NCBI RefSeq assembly: GCF_029109325.1
Contig: NZ_JAQKQJ010000021.1
Location: 364,475-428,474, forward strand
Source of the DNA: Nodosilinea sp. PGN35
GTDB lineage: Bacteria > Cyanobacteriota > Cyanobacteriia > Phormidesmidales > Phormidesmidaceae
Direction of reading: 5' to 3'
DNA: 64,000 nt
Shown: positions 1 through 7,912 of the stretch, one piece after another
How positions within the stretch are numbered: position 1 is the first letter of the stretch
Layout: every line of letters begins with the position of its first letter
Position numbers and translations under genes: made by a program
The notes under the pieces: model-generated
Seen by the model: the letters and a program-made list of their open reading frames with translations, nothing else
The model's database searches: none
Told to the model about the DNA's origin: nothing

Positions 1-14
1 GCGCCTTGCTGTCA

Positions 15-1628
15 TTAGCACAGTTCCACTACTGCGGCTAAATACTCGTCGCGAAAGTAGCGGAGGGTGCTCAACACCGGGTTGGGCGCAGCCTGGCCGA
101 GGCCGCAGAGGCTGGTGTGCTGAACCATATCGCAGAGGGCTTCGAGCTGGGCGAGATCGCCGGGGGTGGCGCGGCGGTGTTTAAACTTGGTCAGGAGCTG
201 GTAAAGCTGAACGGTGCCAGCGCGACAGGGAATGCACTTACCACAGGATTCCTCCATGCAAAACTCCATAAAAAACTGGGCTACCTCCACCATGGAGGTG
301 TGTTCATCCATCACAATCATGCCGCCGGAACCCATAATGGAGCCCAGTGCTTTTAAGGACTCGTAGTCTACTGGGGTATCAAAAGCCTCGGCGGGAATGC
401 AGCCCCCCGACGGCCCGCCGGTCTGCACGGCTTTGATCGGGGTGCCGTCCGGGGTGCCCTGGCCCATGGCTTCGACAATTTCCCGCAGGGTAATGCCCAT
501 CGGCACTTCGATCAGCCCAGCATTTTGCACGTGGCCCGTCAGCGAAAAGACCTTGGTGCCCCGGCTGTGGGCGGTGCCGATGGCGGCAAACCAGTCGGCC
601 CCGTTGCGAAGAATGGGGGCAATGTTGGCAAAGGTTTCGACGTTGTTGATCAGGGTGGGGCAGCCCCACAGCCCCGACTCCGCCGGGTAGGGGGGGCGGG
701 GGCGCGGCAGGCCCCGCTTCCCTTCGATGGAGGCGATCAGCGCCGTCTCTTCGCCGCAGACAAACGCCCCTGCGCCGATGCGTAGATCGACGCGAAAGTC
801 GAAGGGGGAGTCGAAGATCTGGCTGCCCAGCACCCCGTGGCGCTTGGCCTGCCCCAGGGCGGTCTGGAGATGGCGATTGGCCAGGGGATACTCTCCCCGC
901 ACGTAGATGTAGCCCTGGTTGGCCCCCACGGCGTAGGCGGCGATCGCCATACCCTCCAGCACCCGGTGGGGGTCGCTCTCCAGCACGCTGCGATCCATAT
1001 AGGCCCCCGGATCGCCCTCGTCGGCGTTGCACACCACATACTTTTGGCCCGGCGGCATTTTGGCTACGGTGGCCCACTTCAGCCCGGTGGGGTAGCCAGC
1101 GCCCCCCCGGCCCCGCAGACCGCTGCGGGTGATGGTGTCGATCACGGTCTCCGGCTCCAGGTCCCGCAGACAGCGGTGCAGGGCCTCGTAGCCCTGAGCG
1201 GCGAGGTAGTCTTCGATGCGCTCGGGGTCGATCAGGCCGCTGTTTTCGAGCACGATGCGGTGCTGGCGGGTGAAGAAGGGGAGGGTGGAGGGATGGAGGG
1301 GTGGAGGGGTGGCAGAGTGGGAAGGTGGGAGGGTGGGAGGGTGGGGATGGCTCAGGGTGGCGAGGATGGGGGCGGCGTGGGCGGGGGTGACGTGGGTGTA
1401 GAGGTCGCCTGCGGGATCGATTTGGACGAGGGGGGCCTGGCCGCACAGGCCGAGGCAGCCGACGCTTGCGACGGTCACCTGATCCTCCAGGCCGGCGGCG
1501 GTGACGGCGGTTTGGAATTGGGCTTTGACGGCCAGGGCGTTGGCGGCGAGGCAGCCGCCGACGGTGCAGCAGCGGATGCGGCAGGGTTGGGGGGTTGGGG
1601 TTGGGGTCTGGCGCTGGTCTGGCGTCAT
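15..1628 (-). CDS. hoxF: HoxF, NADH-oxidising diaphorase subunit of the bidirectional NiFe hydrogenase
   Basis: Diaphorase subunit that passes electrons between NAD(P)H and the HoxYH hydrogenase. The 537 residues are the usual length. An N-terminal thioredoxin-like [2Fe-2S] domain (about 15-90) is followed by a NuoF-type domain with the FMN motif GRGGAGYPTGLKW, the nucleotide-binding stretch GAGAFVCGEETALIAS and the [4Fe-4S] motif ESCGKCIPCRAGT with a distal LCGLGQ. The start overlaps the hoxE stop as ATGA, so the two are translationally coupled. Oddity: the linker between the two domains (about residues 92-120, rich in His, Pro, Ser and Thr) is encoded by the same C-rich tandem repeat that occurs in non-coding DNA elsewhere in the window. 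Identification is secure. Confidence 0.97.
   Translation of the reverse strand: MTPDQRQTPTPTPQPCRIRCCTVGGCLAANALAVKAQFQTAVTAAGLEDQVTVASVGCLGLCGQAPLVQIDPAGDLYTHVTPAHAAPILATLSHPHPPTLPPSHSATPPPLHPSTLPFFTRQHRIVLENSGLIDPERIEDYLAAQGYEALHRCLRDLEPETVIDTITRSGLRGRGGAGYPTGLKWATVAKMPPGQKYVVCNADEGDPGAYMDRSVLESDPHRVLEGMAIAAYAVGANQGYIYVRGEYPLANRHLQTALGQAKRHGVLGSQIFDSPFDFRVDLRIGAGAFVCGEETALIASIEGKRGLPRPRPPYPAESGLWGCPTLINNVETFANIAPILRNGADWFAAIGTAHSRGTKVFSLTGHVQNAGLIEVPMGITLREIVEAMGQGTPDGTPIKAVQTGGPSGGCIPAEAFDTPVDYESLKALGSIMGSGGMIVMDEHTSMVEVAQFFMEFCMEESCGKCIPCRAGTVQLYQLLTKFKHRRATPGDLAQLEALCDMVQHTSLCGLGQAAPNPVLSTLRYFRDEYLAAVVELC
1270..1350 (-). repeat. C-rich tandem repeat lying in frame inside hoxF
   Basis: Degenerate 7-9 bp units (GGTGGAGG/GGGTGGGA on the plus strand, C-rich on the coding strand) run for about 80 bp. 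They encode the Pro/His/Ser/Thr-rich linker between the [2Fe-2S] domain and the NuoF domain of HoxF. The same type of repeat occurs outside genes near 7.0, 47.0, 48.4, 54.2 and 57.4 kb, always C-rich on the coding strand. Confidence 0.8.
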
Positions 1629-2149
1629 GGCGCAGGGGTGCCCGAGAGGCAGGTGTGGAGGCGATCGCGCACGGTTTCTGGGGTCTGGTGGCCTGCAAGC
1701 TGGTCGTCGAACACGACGGCGGGGGCAACGCCGCAGGCCCCCAGGCAGCGGGCGGTGCTGAGGGAAAACTGGCGATCGCCGGAGGTTTCTCCGGCCTGGA
1801 GGTGGGTGGCTCGCTCCAGGGTGCGGAGCAACTGCGCCGCTCCGTTGATAAAGCAGGCTGTCCCCATGCAGACCACGCAGCGATGCACCCCCTTGGGTTC
1901 CAGGGAGAAGACGTGATAGAAGGTGGCTACGCCGTAGACCTGGCTGGGGGGGAGCCGCAGGCGGTGGGCAATGGGCAGCAGCAGCTCGGGCTCTAAATAG
2001 CCAAACAGCTCCTGGGCCGTGTGCAGTACCTCGATCAGGGCATCGGGGCGATATTGGTGGCGCTTCATCGCGGCCGCCAGCTGCCGCTGGCGGGGGTCTG
2101 GGGTAAGGGCAGAGCTACTCTCCCCACTGGCCGGAGAAACATGAGTCAT
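1625..2149 (-). CDS. hoxE: HoxE, NuoE-like [2Fe-2S] subunit of the bidirectional hydrogenase
   Basis: Electron-transfer subunit of the HoxEFU diaphorase module, 174 residues, NuoE/thioredoxin-like fold. The [2Fe-2S] ligands are visible as Cys94-x4-Cys99 and Cys135-x3-Cys139, with the family stretch VYGVATFYHVF at 71-81. It is first in a hoxE-hoxF operon read leftward, and its TGA overlaps the hoxF ATG. The ATG at 2149 itself overlaps, as ATGA, the stop of a decayed universal stress protein reading frame, which suggests hoxE was formerly preceded by a coupled usp gene. Confidence 0.96.
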   Translation of the reverse strand: MTHVSPASGESSSALTPDPRQRQLAAAMKRHQYRPDALIEVLHTAQELFGYLEPELLLPIAHRLRLPPSQVYGVATFYHVFSLEPKGVHRCVVCMGTACFINGAAQLLRTLERATHLQAGETSGDRQFSLSTARCLGACGVAPAVVFDDQLAGHQTPETVRDRLHTCLSGTPAP

Positions 2150-2337
2150 TGTTCTTTCGCCGTCGTTAGATTAGCCGTGTCAACCGTTGCCGCAGACAGC
2201 GTCTTCCCATCAATGACCAGCACCGAGCACGGCGCGTGGTGCATCACATAGTTGCTGACACTGCCGAGAAACAACTCGCTGAATCCTGGCCGCCCGTGGC
2301 TGCCGACCACAATCAAATCGGCCCCCCAGGTTCTGGC
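2146..2337 (-). pseudogene. 3' remnant of a universal stress protein (UspA-family) gene
   Basis: Read leftward, this frame encodes the UspA C-terminal signature: WGADLIVVGSHGRPGF, then ELFLGSVSNYV and APCSVLVID, closing with TGA at 2148-2146. That stop overlaps the hoxE ATG in an ATGA junction. A TGA lies just upstream of the conserved part at 2340-2338, and I see no N-terminal half (no ATP-binding Asp or first beta strand) further right. It is therefore a 5'-truncated gene about 60 codons long. The ATGA coupling suggests that usp was once first in this operon. The functional link to hydrogen metabolism is inference. Confidence 0.75.
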
Positions 2338-2604
2338 TCAGGTACAGATCGCTATCTATCCAGCCAGCTCCCTGGAGCTACTTCACTGGCAGATATAGAT
2401 CAAAAGTTTGAGGAAACTATGAGGGCCGATCGCAAGTTGCCGCAATCCGGTACCGCGAATGGTCAAATGCCACCTCGTTCCTCACAACTTCCTCAAGGTA
2501 TTTTCCTAGGCTGATGGGGAGGGAAGGGTCTAAGTGTCGGGTGTCGGGTTCATGACCTGCCCAAAGCCCGACACCCAAAATCCAAAATCCAACTCCGTCC
2601 AGTC
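2338..2604. other. Divergent intergenic region between the usp remnant/hoxEF and hoxU
   Basis: About 270 bp without a convincing gene. Promoters for both hox arms should lie here, or within the usp remnant for hoxEF. A short run of repeated GTGTCGGGT/CCCGACACC and AAAATCC units at about 2534-2595 precedes hoxU. No clear Shine-Dalgarno sequence is visible before the hoxU ATG, and I could not identify a LexA or NtcA box by eye. Confidence 0.4.
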
Positions 2605-3327
2605 ATGTCGGTCCATACCCTCACCATCGACCATCGGCTCGTCAGCGCCCGCCAGGGAGAAACTGTGCTGGATGCGGCCACTGCGGCGGGGATCGCCATC
2701 CCCACCCTCTGCCACCTGAACGGGATCTCTCCGGTCGGGGCCTGTCGCCTCTGCCTGGTGGAGGTGGAGGGGCAGGGCAAACTGCTGCCCGCCTGCGTCA
2801 CGGCGGCGGCGGCGGGAATGGTGGTACAGACCCACAGCGATCGCCTCCAGCGCTACCGCCGCACCATCGTGGAACTCCTACTGGCCGAGGGGAACCACAT
2901 CTGCGCGATCTGTGTCGCCAACGGCCACTGCGAACTGCAAGACCTGGCGGTAGCGCTGGGGATCGACCATGTAGAGCTGGCCTACCAGTTTCCCCAGCGC
3001 CCGGTGGATATTTCCCACCCCCGGTTTGGACTCGACCACAACCGCTGTGTGCTCTGCACGCGCTGCATTCGAGCCTGCGATGAACTGGAGGGGGTGCACA
3101 CCTGGGATATGGCGGGGCGCGGTCGCGACTCCCACCTGGTCAGCGATCTCAACCAGCCCTGGGGGGAGGCGACCAGCTGCACCGCCTGCGGCAAGTGCGT
3201 CCAGGCCTGCCCCACGGGCGCTCTGTTTTACCGGGGCTCCACGGTGGGAGAAATGGAGCGCGATCGCGATCGAATTGGGTTTATTGCCAATGCGCAGAAA
3301 AGGCGAATAGCCGGACTTTTGCCATGA
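2605..3327 (+). CDS. hoxU: HoxU, iron-sulfur diaphorase subunit of the bidirectional hydrogenase
   Basis: Electron-wiring subunit that links the HoxEF flavin module to HoxY, 240 residues, the usual length. A plant-ferredoxin-like [2Fe-2S] domain has ligands Cys36, Cys47, Cys50 and Cys64. A His/Cys segment (HICAICVANGHC) is typical of NuoG/HoxU. Two [4Fe-4S] motifs follow: CVLCTRCIRAC and CTACGKCVQACPTG. It is divergent from hoxEF rather than placed behind hoxF as in the contiguous hoxEFUYH operons of some cyanobacteria. It is followed by about 170 bp and then a small unrelated gene, so hoxU and hoxY are not adjacent. Confidence 0.96.
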   Translation: MSVHTLTIDHRLVSARQGETVLDAATAAGIAIPTLCHLNGISPVGACRLCLVEVEGQGKLLPACVTAAAAGMVVQTHSDRLQRYRRTIVELLLAEGNHICAICVANGHCELQDLAVALGIDHVELAYQFPQRPVDISHPRFGLDHNRCVLCTRCIRACDELEGVHTWDMAGRGRDSHLVSDLNQPWGEATSCTACGKCVQACPTGALFYRGSTVGEMERDRDRIGFIANAQKRRIAGLLP

Positions 3328-3496
3328 ATGTCAGCCGGGCAAAAGCAGAGACTTTAAAAGTATCAAAAGTTCAAGTTTTGTCTAAAAGTGGATCGATCTT
3401 CCGGATAAATTATTTTGATGAATGCTAATGCAGTAATATTAAATTGGTGGAGGAGGTAGATCGAAAATTAAATATCTGACTGAGGGGGTGATAGTA

Positions 3497-3937
3497 ATGT
3501 TGCCAAAATGGTTGGTCAGGAAAGTTTCAAAGATTCTCGCTCCGATTTCAGCTATGGCTTTGGCTGCTTTTATAAGCCATCCTTTCTCACCCTTTGAGAA
3601 CAAGCTATCTAGCACTCAAGCAAGTGAAACACCTCTTGTATCATTAGATCGCAATTCTCAAATAGGTGCTGAGTTCACGCCAGATCTGTCTGACTCTCCA
3701 GCTTTTACTCACGTTTCTGATGTTTTACTTCCAGGGGAGTTCCTCTTGCTGTCCACGCCACCAGAAGACCTTGTCGTCAGCAATCTCAGATATCCTCTCC
3801 CGTCTTCCGATTATCATTCGGTATCCATTGAGGAGCCCGAACTTGCCCATGGCGTGAGAGGTGGTGACAAAGAGTTTGCTGTTCAGCGACTTGAGTTTAC
3901 TGCTCGGCTACCTGAGTGGGGGGTTTCAGAAACGTAG
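3497..3937 (+). CDS. Small predicted exported protein inserted between hoxU and hoxY
   Basis: I do not recognise a family. From the ATG at 3497 it encodes 146 residues. GAGGGGG lies about 8 bases upstream, which favours this ATG over the upstream GTG at 3488. The N terminus has basic residues (KWLVRK) followed by a hydrophobic segment (ILAPISAMALAAFI), as in a signal peptide or membrane anchor. The rest is soluble and acidic without obvious motifs. The gene and its flanks are clearly more AT-rich than the surrounding hox genes, which suggests later insertion. It lies on the hox strand, with a hairpin right after it, so it may be cotranscribed with hoxU or be an independent unit. Function unknown. 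Confidence 0.55.
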   Translation: MLPKWLVRKVSKILAPISAMALAAFISHPFSPFENKLSSTQASETPLVSLDRNSQIGAEFTPDLSDSPAFTHVSDVLLPGEFLLLSTPPEDLVVSNLRYPLPSSDYHSVSIEEPELAHGVRGGDKEFAVQRLEFTARLPEWGVSET

Positions 3938-3962
3938 ATTCTAGGCCGATTTCAGGCCATTT

Positions 3963-3992
3963 CCCCTTGTTCTGTCATCTGAGAGCAAGGGG
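3963..3992 (+). terminator. Hairpin downstream of the small inserted gene
   Basis: CCCCTTGTTCT pairs with AGAGCAAGGGG (11 bp with one G-T mismatch) around an 8-base loop. It lies 26 bp after the stop codon of the inserted gene. No U tract follows, so it may be a processing or attenuation hairpin rather than a strong intrinsic terminator upstream of hoxY. Confidence 0.45.
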
Positions 3993-4153
3993 ATAATATC
4001 AGCTTTATCTGCGCTTTCCAACTCTCAACTTCTGAGTTTTCGCTGGTCATTTACCCAATTTTAGAACACTGCCAAAAGCCAAAGATTTGATAGCCGTCAT
4101 CACCATCTTGAGCTTTTGATCCGTCAGTAATCTGTTAGTACCCGAGAGGCTCC

Positions 4154-4696
4154 ATGACCCGCATCCAGCTCGCTACGGTTTGGCTCGGCGGTTGCTCGGG
4201 CTGCCACATGTCGTTTCTCGATTTAGACGAGTGGCTGTTTGAGCTGGCCCGGCAGGTCGATCTGGTCTACAGCCCCCTAGCCGATGTCAAGGTCTACCCC
4301 GCCGGGGTGGATGTGGCCCTGGTGGAGGGGGCAGTCGCCAACCAAGATCACCTCGATCTGATTCGCCAGGTGCGCGATCGCACCCACTTTCTAATTTCCT
4401 TTGGCGACTGCGCCGTCACCGGCAATGTCCCCGCCCTGCGCAACATTCTGGGCAGAGCAGAACCCGTGCTCACCCGCGCCTACCTGGAGGCCGCCGATGT
4501 TGGAGCGCAGATTCCGGCGGGGGATCTGGTGCCGCCGCTGCTAGAGGCGGTCGTGCCGGTTCATGCCGTGGTGCCCGTGGACTGTTACCTGCCCGGCTGC
4601 CCGCCCAGTGCCGAGCGAATTAGAGCTGTTTTGGAGCCGCTGCTGCGGGGCGATCGACCTAACTTATCTGGCTCGACCATAATTCAATTTGGCTAG
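4154..4696 (+). CDS. hoxY: HoxY, small subunit of the bidirectional NiFe hydrogenase
   Basis: Carries the proximal [4Fe-4S] cluster next to the NiFe site of HoxH. It has 180 residues, the short soluble form without a Tat signal, as expected for cytoplasmic group 3d enzymes. Cluster ligands are visible as Cys14 and Cys17 (GGCSGCHMSF), a middle Cys in FGDCAVTGN and the distal motif DCYLPGCPP. Upstream is 216 bp containing the hairpin of the preceding gene. Downstream is an AT-rich 260 bp gap before the CBS-domain gene. That spacing suggests the rightward hox genes are not one tightly coupled unit. Confidence 0.95.
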   Translation: MTRIQLATVWLGGCSGCHMSFLDLDEWLFELARQVDLVYSPLADVKVYPAGVDVALVEGAVANQDHLDLIRQVRDRTHFLISFGDCAVTGNVPALRNILGRAEPVLTRAYLEAADVGAQIPAGDLVPPLLEAVVPVHAVVPVDCYLPGCPPSAERIRAVLEPLLRGDRPNLSGSTIIQFG

Positions 4697-4956
4697 TTAA
4701 GACTTAGCTCTTGAATATATTAAAGAATCATCTACAAGTGGATGGTTTTGTTAAAAGAAAACTTTCGATAGCCAGAGTTCGCCTAATATTTAGAAGGATA
4801 GGAATTGTCTTTTATTGGCAGTAAAATTAGAAGCCTTAAGCCATAGGTTTGACAACGAGCTTGATCGTTCCCACAAATTCCCCAAGCTGTTGCTCTAAAA
4901 CTGACCTATCCACCGGAGCGCAGGCCGCCAGCACGCACTAAGCAGGGAGGGCTACC

Positions 4957-5508
4957 ATGCTAACCGCTAAAGACATTATGACCAAACCCGTGGTCGTCAT
5001 TCGCAGTTCTGCCACCGTGCAGAATGCCATTCTGCTGATGCGGGCCAAACGGGTGCGATCGCTGATTGTCGAAAAAACTGACACCACACCCTACGGCATT
5101 GTCACCGAAAAAGACATTGTCTTTCAGGTGATTGCCCCAGGGGAAAATCCAGACTTTGTGCGTGTCCAAGACGTCATGAGCCAGCCCTGCATCCAGATAC
5201 ACCCCCAGGCCCCCGTCCAGGCGGTGGCCCAAATTCTGGCCGAGGCAGGCATTCACCGCGCCCCGGTGATTGACCAGGGCGAGCTGTTGGGCATCGTCTC
5301 GGTCACCGATATTTTGTGCAAAGGGCATCCCGGTGCACCCCCCCGCGATGAGTTGGCCCAACGCATTCAGGCGGCCCTGCAGCAGGCCCGCATTGTTGAG
5401 GATGAGGACGAGGCGATCGACCAAGAGTGCGACCTGGCCTGGCAAATCTACGAGGAGATGTCGCCCCTATGGCCCAGCGAATCGTCATTGACCCCGTCAG
5501 CCGTATAG
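4957..5508 (+). CDS. Two-CBS-domain protein in the hox operon
   Basis: 183-residue protein with two tandem CBS domains (about 1-65 and 68-130), each opening with a DIM/DVM motif (AKDIMTKP and VQDVMSQP), then an acidic helical tail. CBS pairs usually bind adenine nucleotides or related ligands and regulate a partner. A good ribosome-binding site (AGGGAGGG) lies about 9 bases before the ATG. Its last 40 bases overlap the start of hoxH in another frame, so hoxH translation is probably coupled to it. This coupling makes a regulatory or assembly role for the hydrogenase plausible, but that is inference. Other cyanobacterial hox loci also contain extra ORFs among hoxU, hoxY and hoxH. Confidence 0.85.
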   Translation: MLTAKDIMTKPVVVIRSSATVQNAILLMRAKRVRSLIVEKTDTTPYGIVTEKDIVFQVIAPGENPDFVRVQDVMSQPCIQIHPQAPVQAVAQILAEAGIHRAPVIDQGELLGIVSVTDILCKGHPGAPPRDELAQRIQAALQQARIVEDEDEAIDQECDLAWQIYEEMSPLWPSESSLTPSAV

Positions 5509-6923
5509 AGGGGCACGCCAAAATCTCCATCTACCTCGACGAGCAGGGGGAGGTGGCCGACGCCCGGTTTCACGTTGCCGAGTTTCGCGGGTTTGAGACC
5601 TTTTGCCAGGGGCGACCCTTTTGGGAAATGCCCGCCATCACCGCCCGCATCTGCGGCATTTGCCCGGTCAGCCATCTATTGGCCTCGGCCAAGGCGGGCG
5701 ATCGCCTGCTGGCGGTGCAGATTCCCCCCGCCACCGCCAAACTGCGCCGCCTGATGAATCTGGGGCAAATCGTCCAGTCCCACGCCCTCAGCTTCTTTCA
5801 CCTCAGCAGCCCCGATTTACTGCTCGGTTGGGAGAGCGACCCGGCCCAGCGCAACGTTTTTGGCCTGATGGCTGCCGAGCCCGAGCTGGCCCGGGGCGGC
5901 ATTCGCCTGCGCCAGTTTGGCCAGACGGTGATCGAACATCTGGGGGGGCGCAAGGTGCATCCCGCCTGGGCGGTGCCCGGCGGCGTGCGATCGGGGCTGT
6001 CAGAGGCCGCCAAAGCCGATATTCGCGATCGCCTCCCCGCCGCCAAAGTTACCAGCCTCACCACCCTGGAGCGATTTAAGCGGCAGCTGGAAGGACTGCG
6101 GCAGGAAGCCCATATTTTCGGCAACTTCCCCAGCCTGTTTATGGGGCTGGTGGCCCCCGACGGCACCTGGGAGCACTACGACGGCCACCTGCGCGTTGTC
6201 GATAGCGGTGGCAACATCATTGCCGATCGCCTCGATGCGAGCGACTATCAGACCTTCATTGGCGAGGCCGTGCAGCCCGACTCCTACCTCAAATCGCCCT
6301 ACTACAAGCCCCTGGGCTATCCCGACCAGGCCGAGCACTGTCGGCTGGAGAGCGGGCTGTATCGGGTGGGGCCCCTGGCGCGGCTGAATATCTGCGATCG
6401 CATCGGCACCCCCCTGGCCGAGGCCGAGCTGCGCCTGTTTCGCCAGCACGGCACCGTTAACGGGACGGTCAATAGCTCGTTTTTCTACCACTACGCCCGG
6501 CTGATCGAAATTGTGACCTGCATCGAGCGCATTGAAGCTGCCCTGGAGGACCCGGACTTGCAGAGCGATCGCCTGCGGGCGCAGGCCGATGTCAACCAAC
6601 AGTCGGCGGTCGGCGTTAGCGAAGCCCCCCGTGGCACCCTCTTCCACCACTACCAAATTGACAAAAACGGCCTGCTCACCCAGGTCAATCTGATCATCGC
6701 CACCGGCCACAATAACCTGGCCATGAACCGCACCGTGGCCCAGATCGCCCGCCACTACATTCACGGGCCAGAAATCCCTGAGCCCCTGCTCAACCGGGTT
6801 GAGGCGGGCATTCGCGCCTTTGACCCCTGCCTCAGCTGCTCGACCCACGCCGCCGGCCAAATGCCCCTGCACCTCCAGCTAGTCAGCGCCCAGGGCGAAG
6901 TGCTCCATGAACGCTACCGATGA
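5469..6923 (+). CDS. hoxH: HoxH, catalytic large subunit of the bidirectional NiFe hydrogenase
   Basis: Catalytic subunit that holds the NiFe(CN)2CO site. The start is the ATG at 5469 (MAQRIVIDPVSRIEGH), giving 484 residues. An upstream in-frame ATG exists but would only add residues from within the CBS gene. The four nickel ligands are the N-terminal R-x-C-G-x-C motif (Cys62, Cys65) and the C-terminal DPCLSCSTH (Cys454, Cys457), with His460 marking the expected cleavage point. The 24-residue tail after His460 would be removed by HoxW. The dedicated protease HoxW is encoded immediately downstream. Confidence 0.97.
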   Translation: MAQRIVIDPVSRIEGHAKISIYLDEQGEVADARFHVAEFRGFETFCQGRPFWEMPAITARICGICPVSHLLASAKAGDRLLAVQIPPATAKLRRLMNLGQIVQSHALSFFHLSSPDLLLGWESDPAQRNVFGLMAAEPELARGGIRLRQFGQTVIEHLGGRKVHPAWAVPGGVRSGLSEAAKADIRDRLPAAKVTSLTTLERFKRQLEGLRQEAHIFGNFPSLFMGLVAPDGTWEHYDGHLRVVDSGGNIIADRLDASDYQTFIGEAVQPDSYLKSPYYKPLGYPDQAEHCRLESGLYRVGPLARLNICDRIGTPLAEAELRLFRQHGTVNGTVNSSFFYHYARLIEIVTCIERIEAALEDPDLQSDRLRAQADVNQQSAVGVSEAPRGTLFHHYQIDKNGLLTQVNLIIATGHNNLAMNRTVAQIARHYIHGPEIPEPLLNRVEAGIRAFDPCLSCSTHAAGQMPLHLQLVSAQGEVLHERYR

Positions 6924-6989
6924 TCCCCTATTTCCCCTGCCCCAATCCTCACAAGATCCTCAACCCAACAACCTATTGTCAAAGTGAAG

Positions 6990-7051
6990 CCCCCCACCCT
7001 TCACCCCCCCACCCCTTCACCCCCTCACCCCCTCACCCCCTCACCCCCTTC
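6990..7051 (+). repeat. C-rich tandem repeat in the leader of hoxW
   Basis: Units of CACCCCCT/TCACCCC repeat for about 60 bp and stop 6 bp before the ATG of hoxW at 7058. There is no Shine-Dalgarno sequence. The frame is open through the repeat, which could tempt an automatic caller to extend HoxW upstream to 6920. Confidence 0.8.
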
Positions 7052-7057
7052 ACTGCC

Positions 7058-7588
7058 ATGACTCCCGCCCCCCCGGTTCCCCATCCCTGCACCTTTCTGA
7101 TTATTGGCTACGGCAACTCCCTGCGCGGCGATGACGGCGTCGGCCCCCAGGTGGCCCAGACAGTTTCAGACTGGCGACTGCCGTCGGTCAAAGCCCTCTC
7201 GGTGCCACAGCTGCTGCCGGAACTTGTCGTCGAAATGAGAGCTGCCGACTACGTAATCTTTGTGGATGCCTGGGGCAAATGCGGGGCCTCTACCCCTTAC
7301 CTGGAGCCCGTTGTCGCCACCCCGGCGGCCCTGGCCCACGGCACCATCCCTGCCCTCAACCATGTCTGTGATCCAGCGGTGCTGGTAGCGCTCACCCAGC
7401 GGCTCTACGGTCACCATCCCCAGGCCTGGCTGCTGCAAATTCCCACGGAGCGCTGCGACCTGGGTGGGGCCTTTTCGAAGACGGCAAAGCACGGGGTCGA
7501 TAGCGCCCTGCGCATCATTGAGCAGTTTTTGACCACCTACCTGCGGCCCGTCTTTACCCCGCTGGCACCATGCACGAAGTCAGCTTGA
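7058..7588 (+). CDS. hoxW: HoxW, hydrogenase maturation protease
   Basis: Endopeptidase that clips the HoxH C-terminal tail after nickel insertion (HycI/HoxW family). From the ATG at 7058 it has 176 residues. The upstream in-frame extension to 6920 is Pro/His-rich sequence encoded by a tandem repeat and is very unlikely to be protein. Family motifs are the N-terminal GYGNSLRGDDGVG, with the metal-contacting Asp, and VDAWGK further in. The 3' end overlaps the hypA start by 19 bases, so hoxW and hypA are coupled. Placement directly behind hoxH fits substrate specificity for HoxH. Confidence 0.92.
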   Translation: MTPAPPVPHPCTFLIIGYGNSLRGDDGVGPQVAQTVSDWRLPSVKALSVPQLLPELVVEMRAADYVIFVDAWGKCGASTPYLEPVVATPAALAHGTIPALNHVCDPAVLVALTQRLYGHHPQAWLLQIPTERCDLGGAFSKTAKHGVDSALRIIEQFLTTYLRPVFTPLAPCTKSA

Positions 7589-7911
7589 TGCAGGCGGCGC
7601 TGGCGATCGCCCTGGAGCAGGCCGCCGCCCAGGGGGCCAGCAAAATTCACGCCCTGGAGCTGCATGTGGGGCAGCAGTCGGGGGTGGTGCCCGCTGCCCT
7701 GGCCTTTGCCTTTGAGGTGGTCAGCGCAGACACGGCGGCGGCGGGGGCCGAGCTGAGGCTCAAGTCGATTCCGGTGCGGTGCTACTGCCCCCGCTGCCAG
7801 CGAGAGTTTCAGCCCGCCGACTGGGTCTATGAATGCCCTGTCTGTCACGGCCTCAGCACCGACATTCGCCAGGGCCAAACCCTAGAACTCGCATCGCTGG
7901 AGGTGTCGTGA
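7570..7911 (+). CDS. hypA: HypA, nickel metallochaperone
   Basis: Works with HypB to deliver nickel to the hydrogenase large subunit. 113 residues, normal length. It begins MHEVSL, with His2 as the known nickel ligand. The zinc site is CPRC (Cys73, Cys76) and CPVC (Cys89, Cys92), and an additional Cys71 sits beside it. It overlaps hoxW by 19 bases and is followed one base later by hypB, inside a compact hoxW-hypA-hypB-hypF-hypC run. Confidence 0.95.
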   Translation: MHEVSLMQAALAIALEQAAAQGASKIHALELHVGQQSGVVPAALAFAFEVVSADTAAAGAELRLKSIPVRCYCPRCQREFQPADWVYECPVCHGLSTDIRQGQTLELASLEVS

Positions 7912-7912
7912 T

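Noticed and set aside
837..1996. Long plus-strand open frames across hoxF and hoxE
   Set aside because: Shadow frames of GC-rich genes; Gly/Ala/Val-rich translations without motifs, antisense to well-identified genes.
6920..7057. Upstream extension of HoxW to 6920
   Set aside because: It would add 46 residues, mostly Pro/His/Ser/Thr encoded by a C-rich tandem repeat. The family fold starts right after the ATG at 7058.
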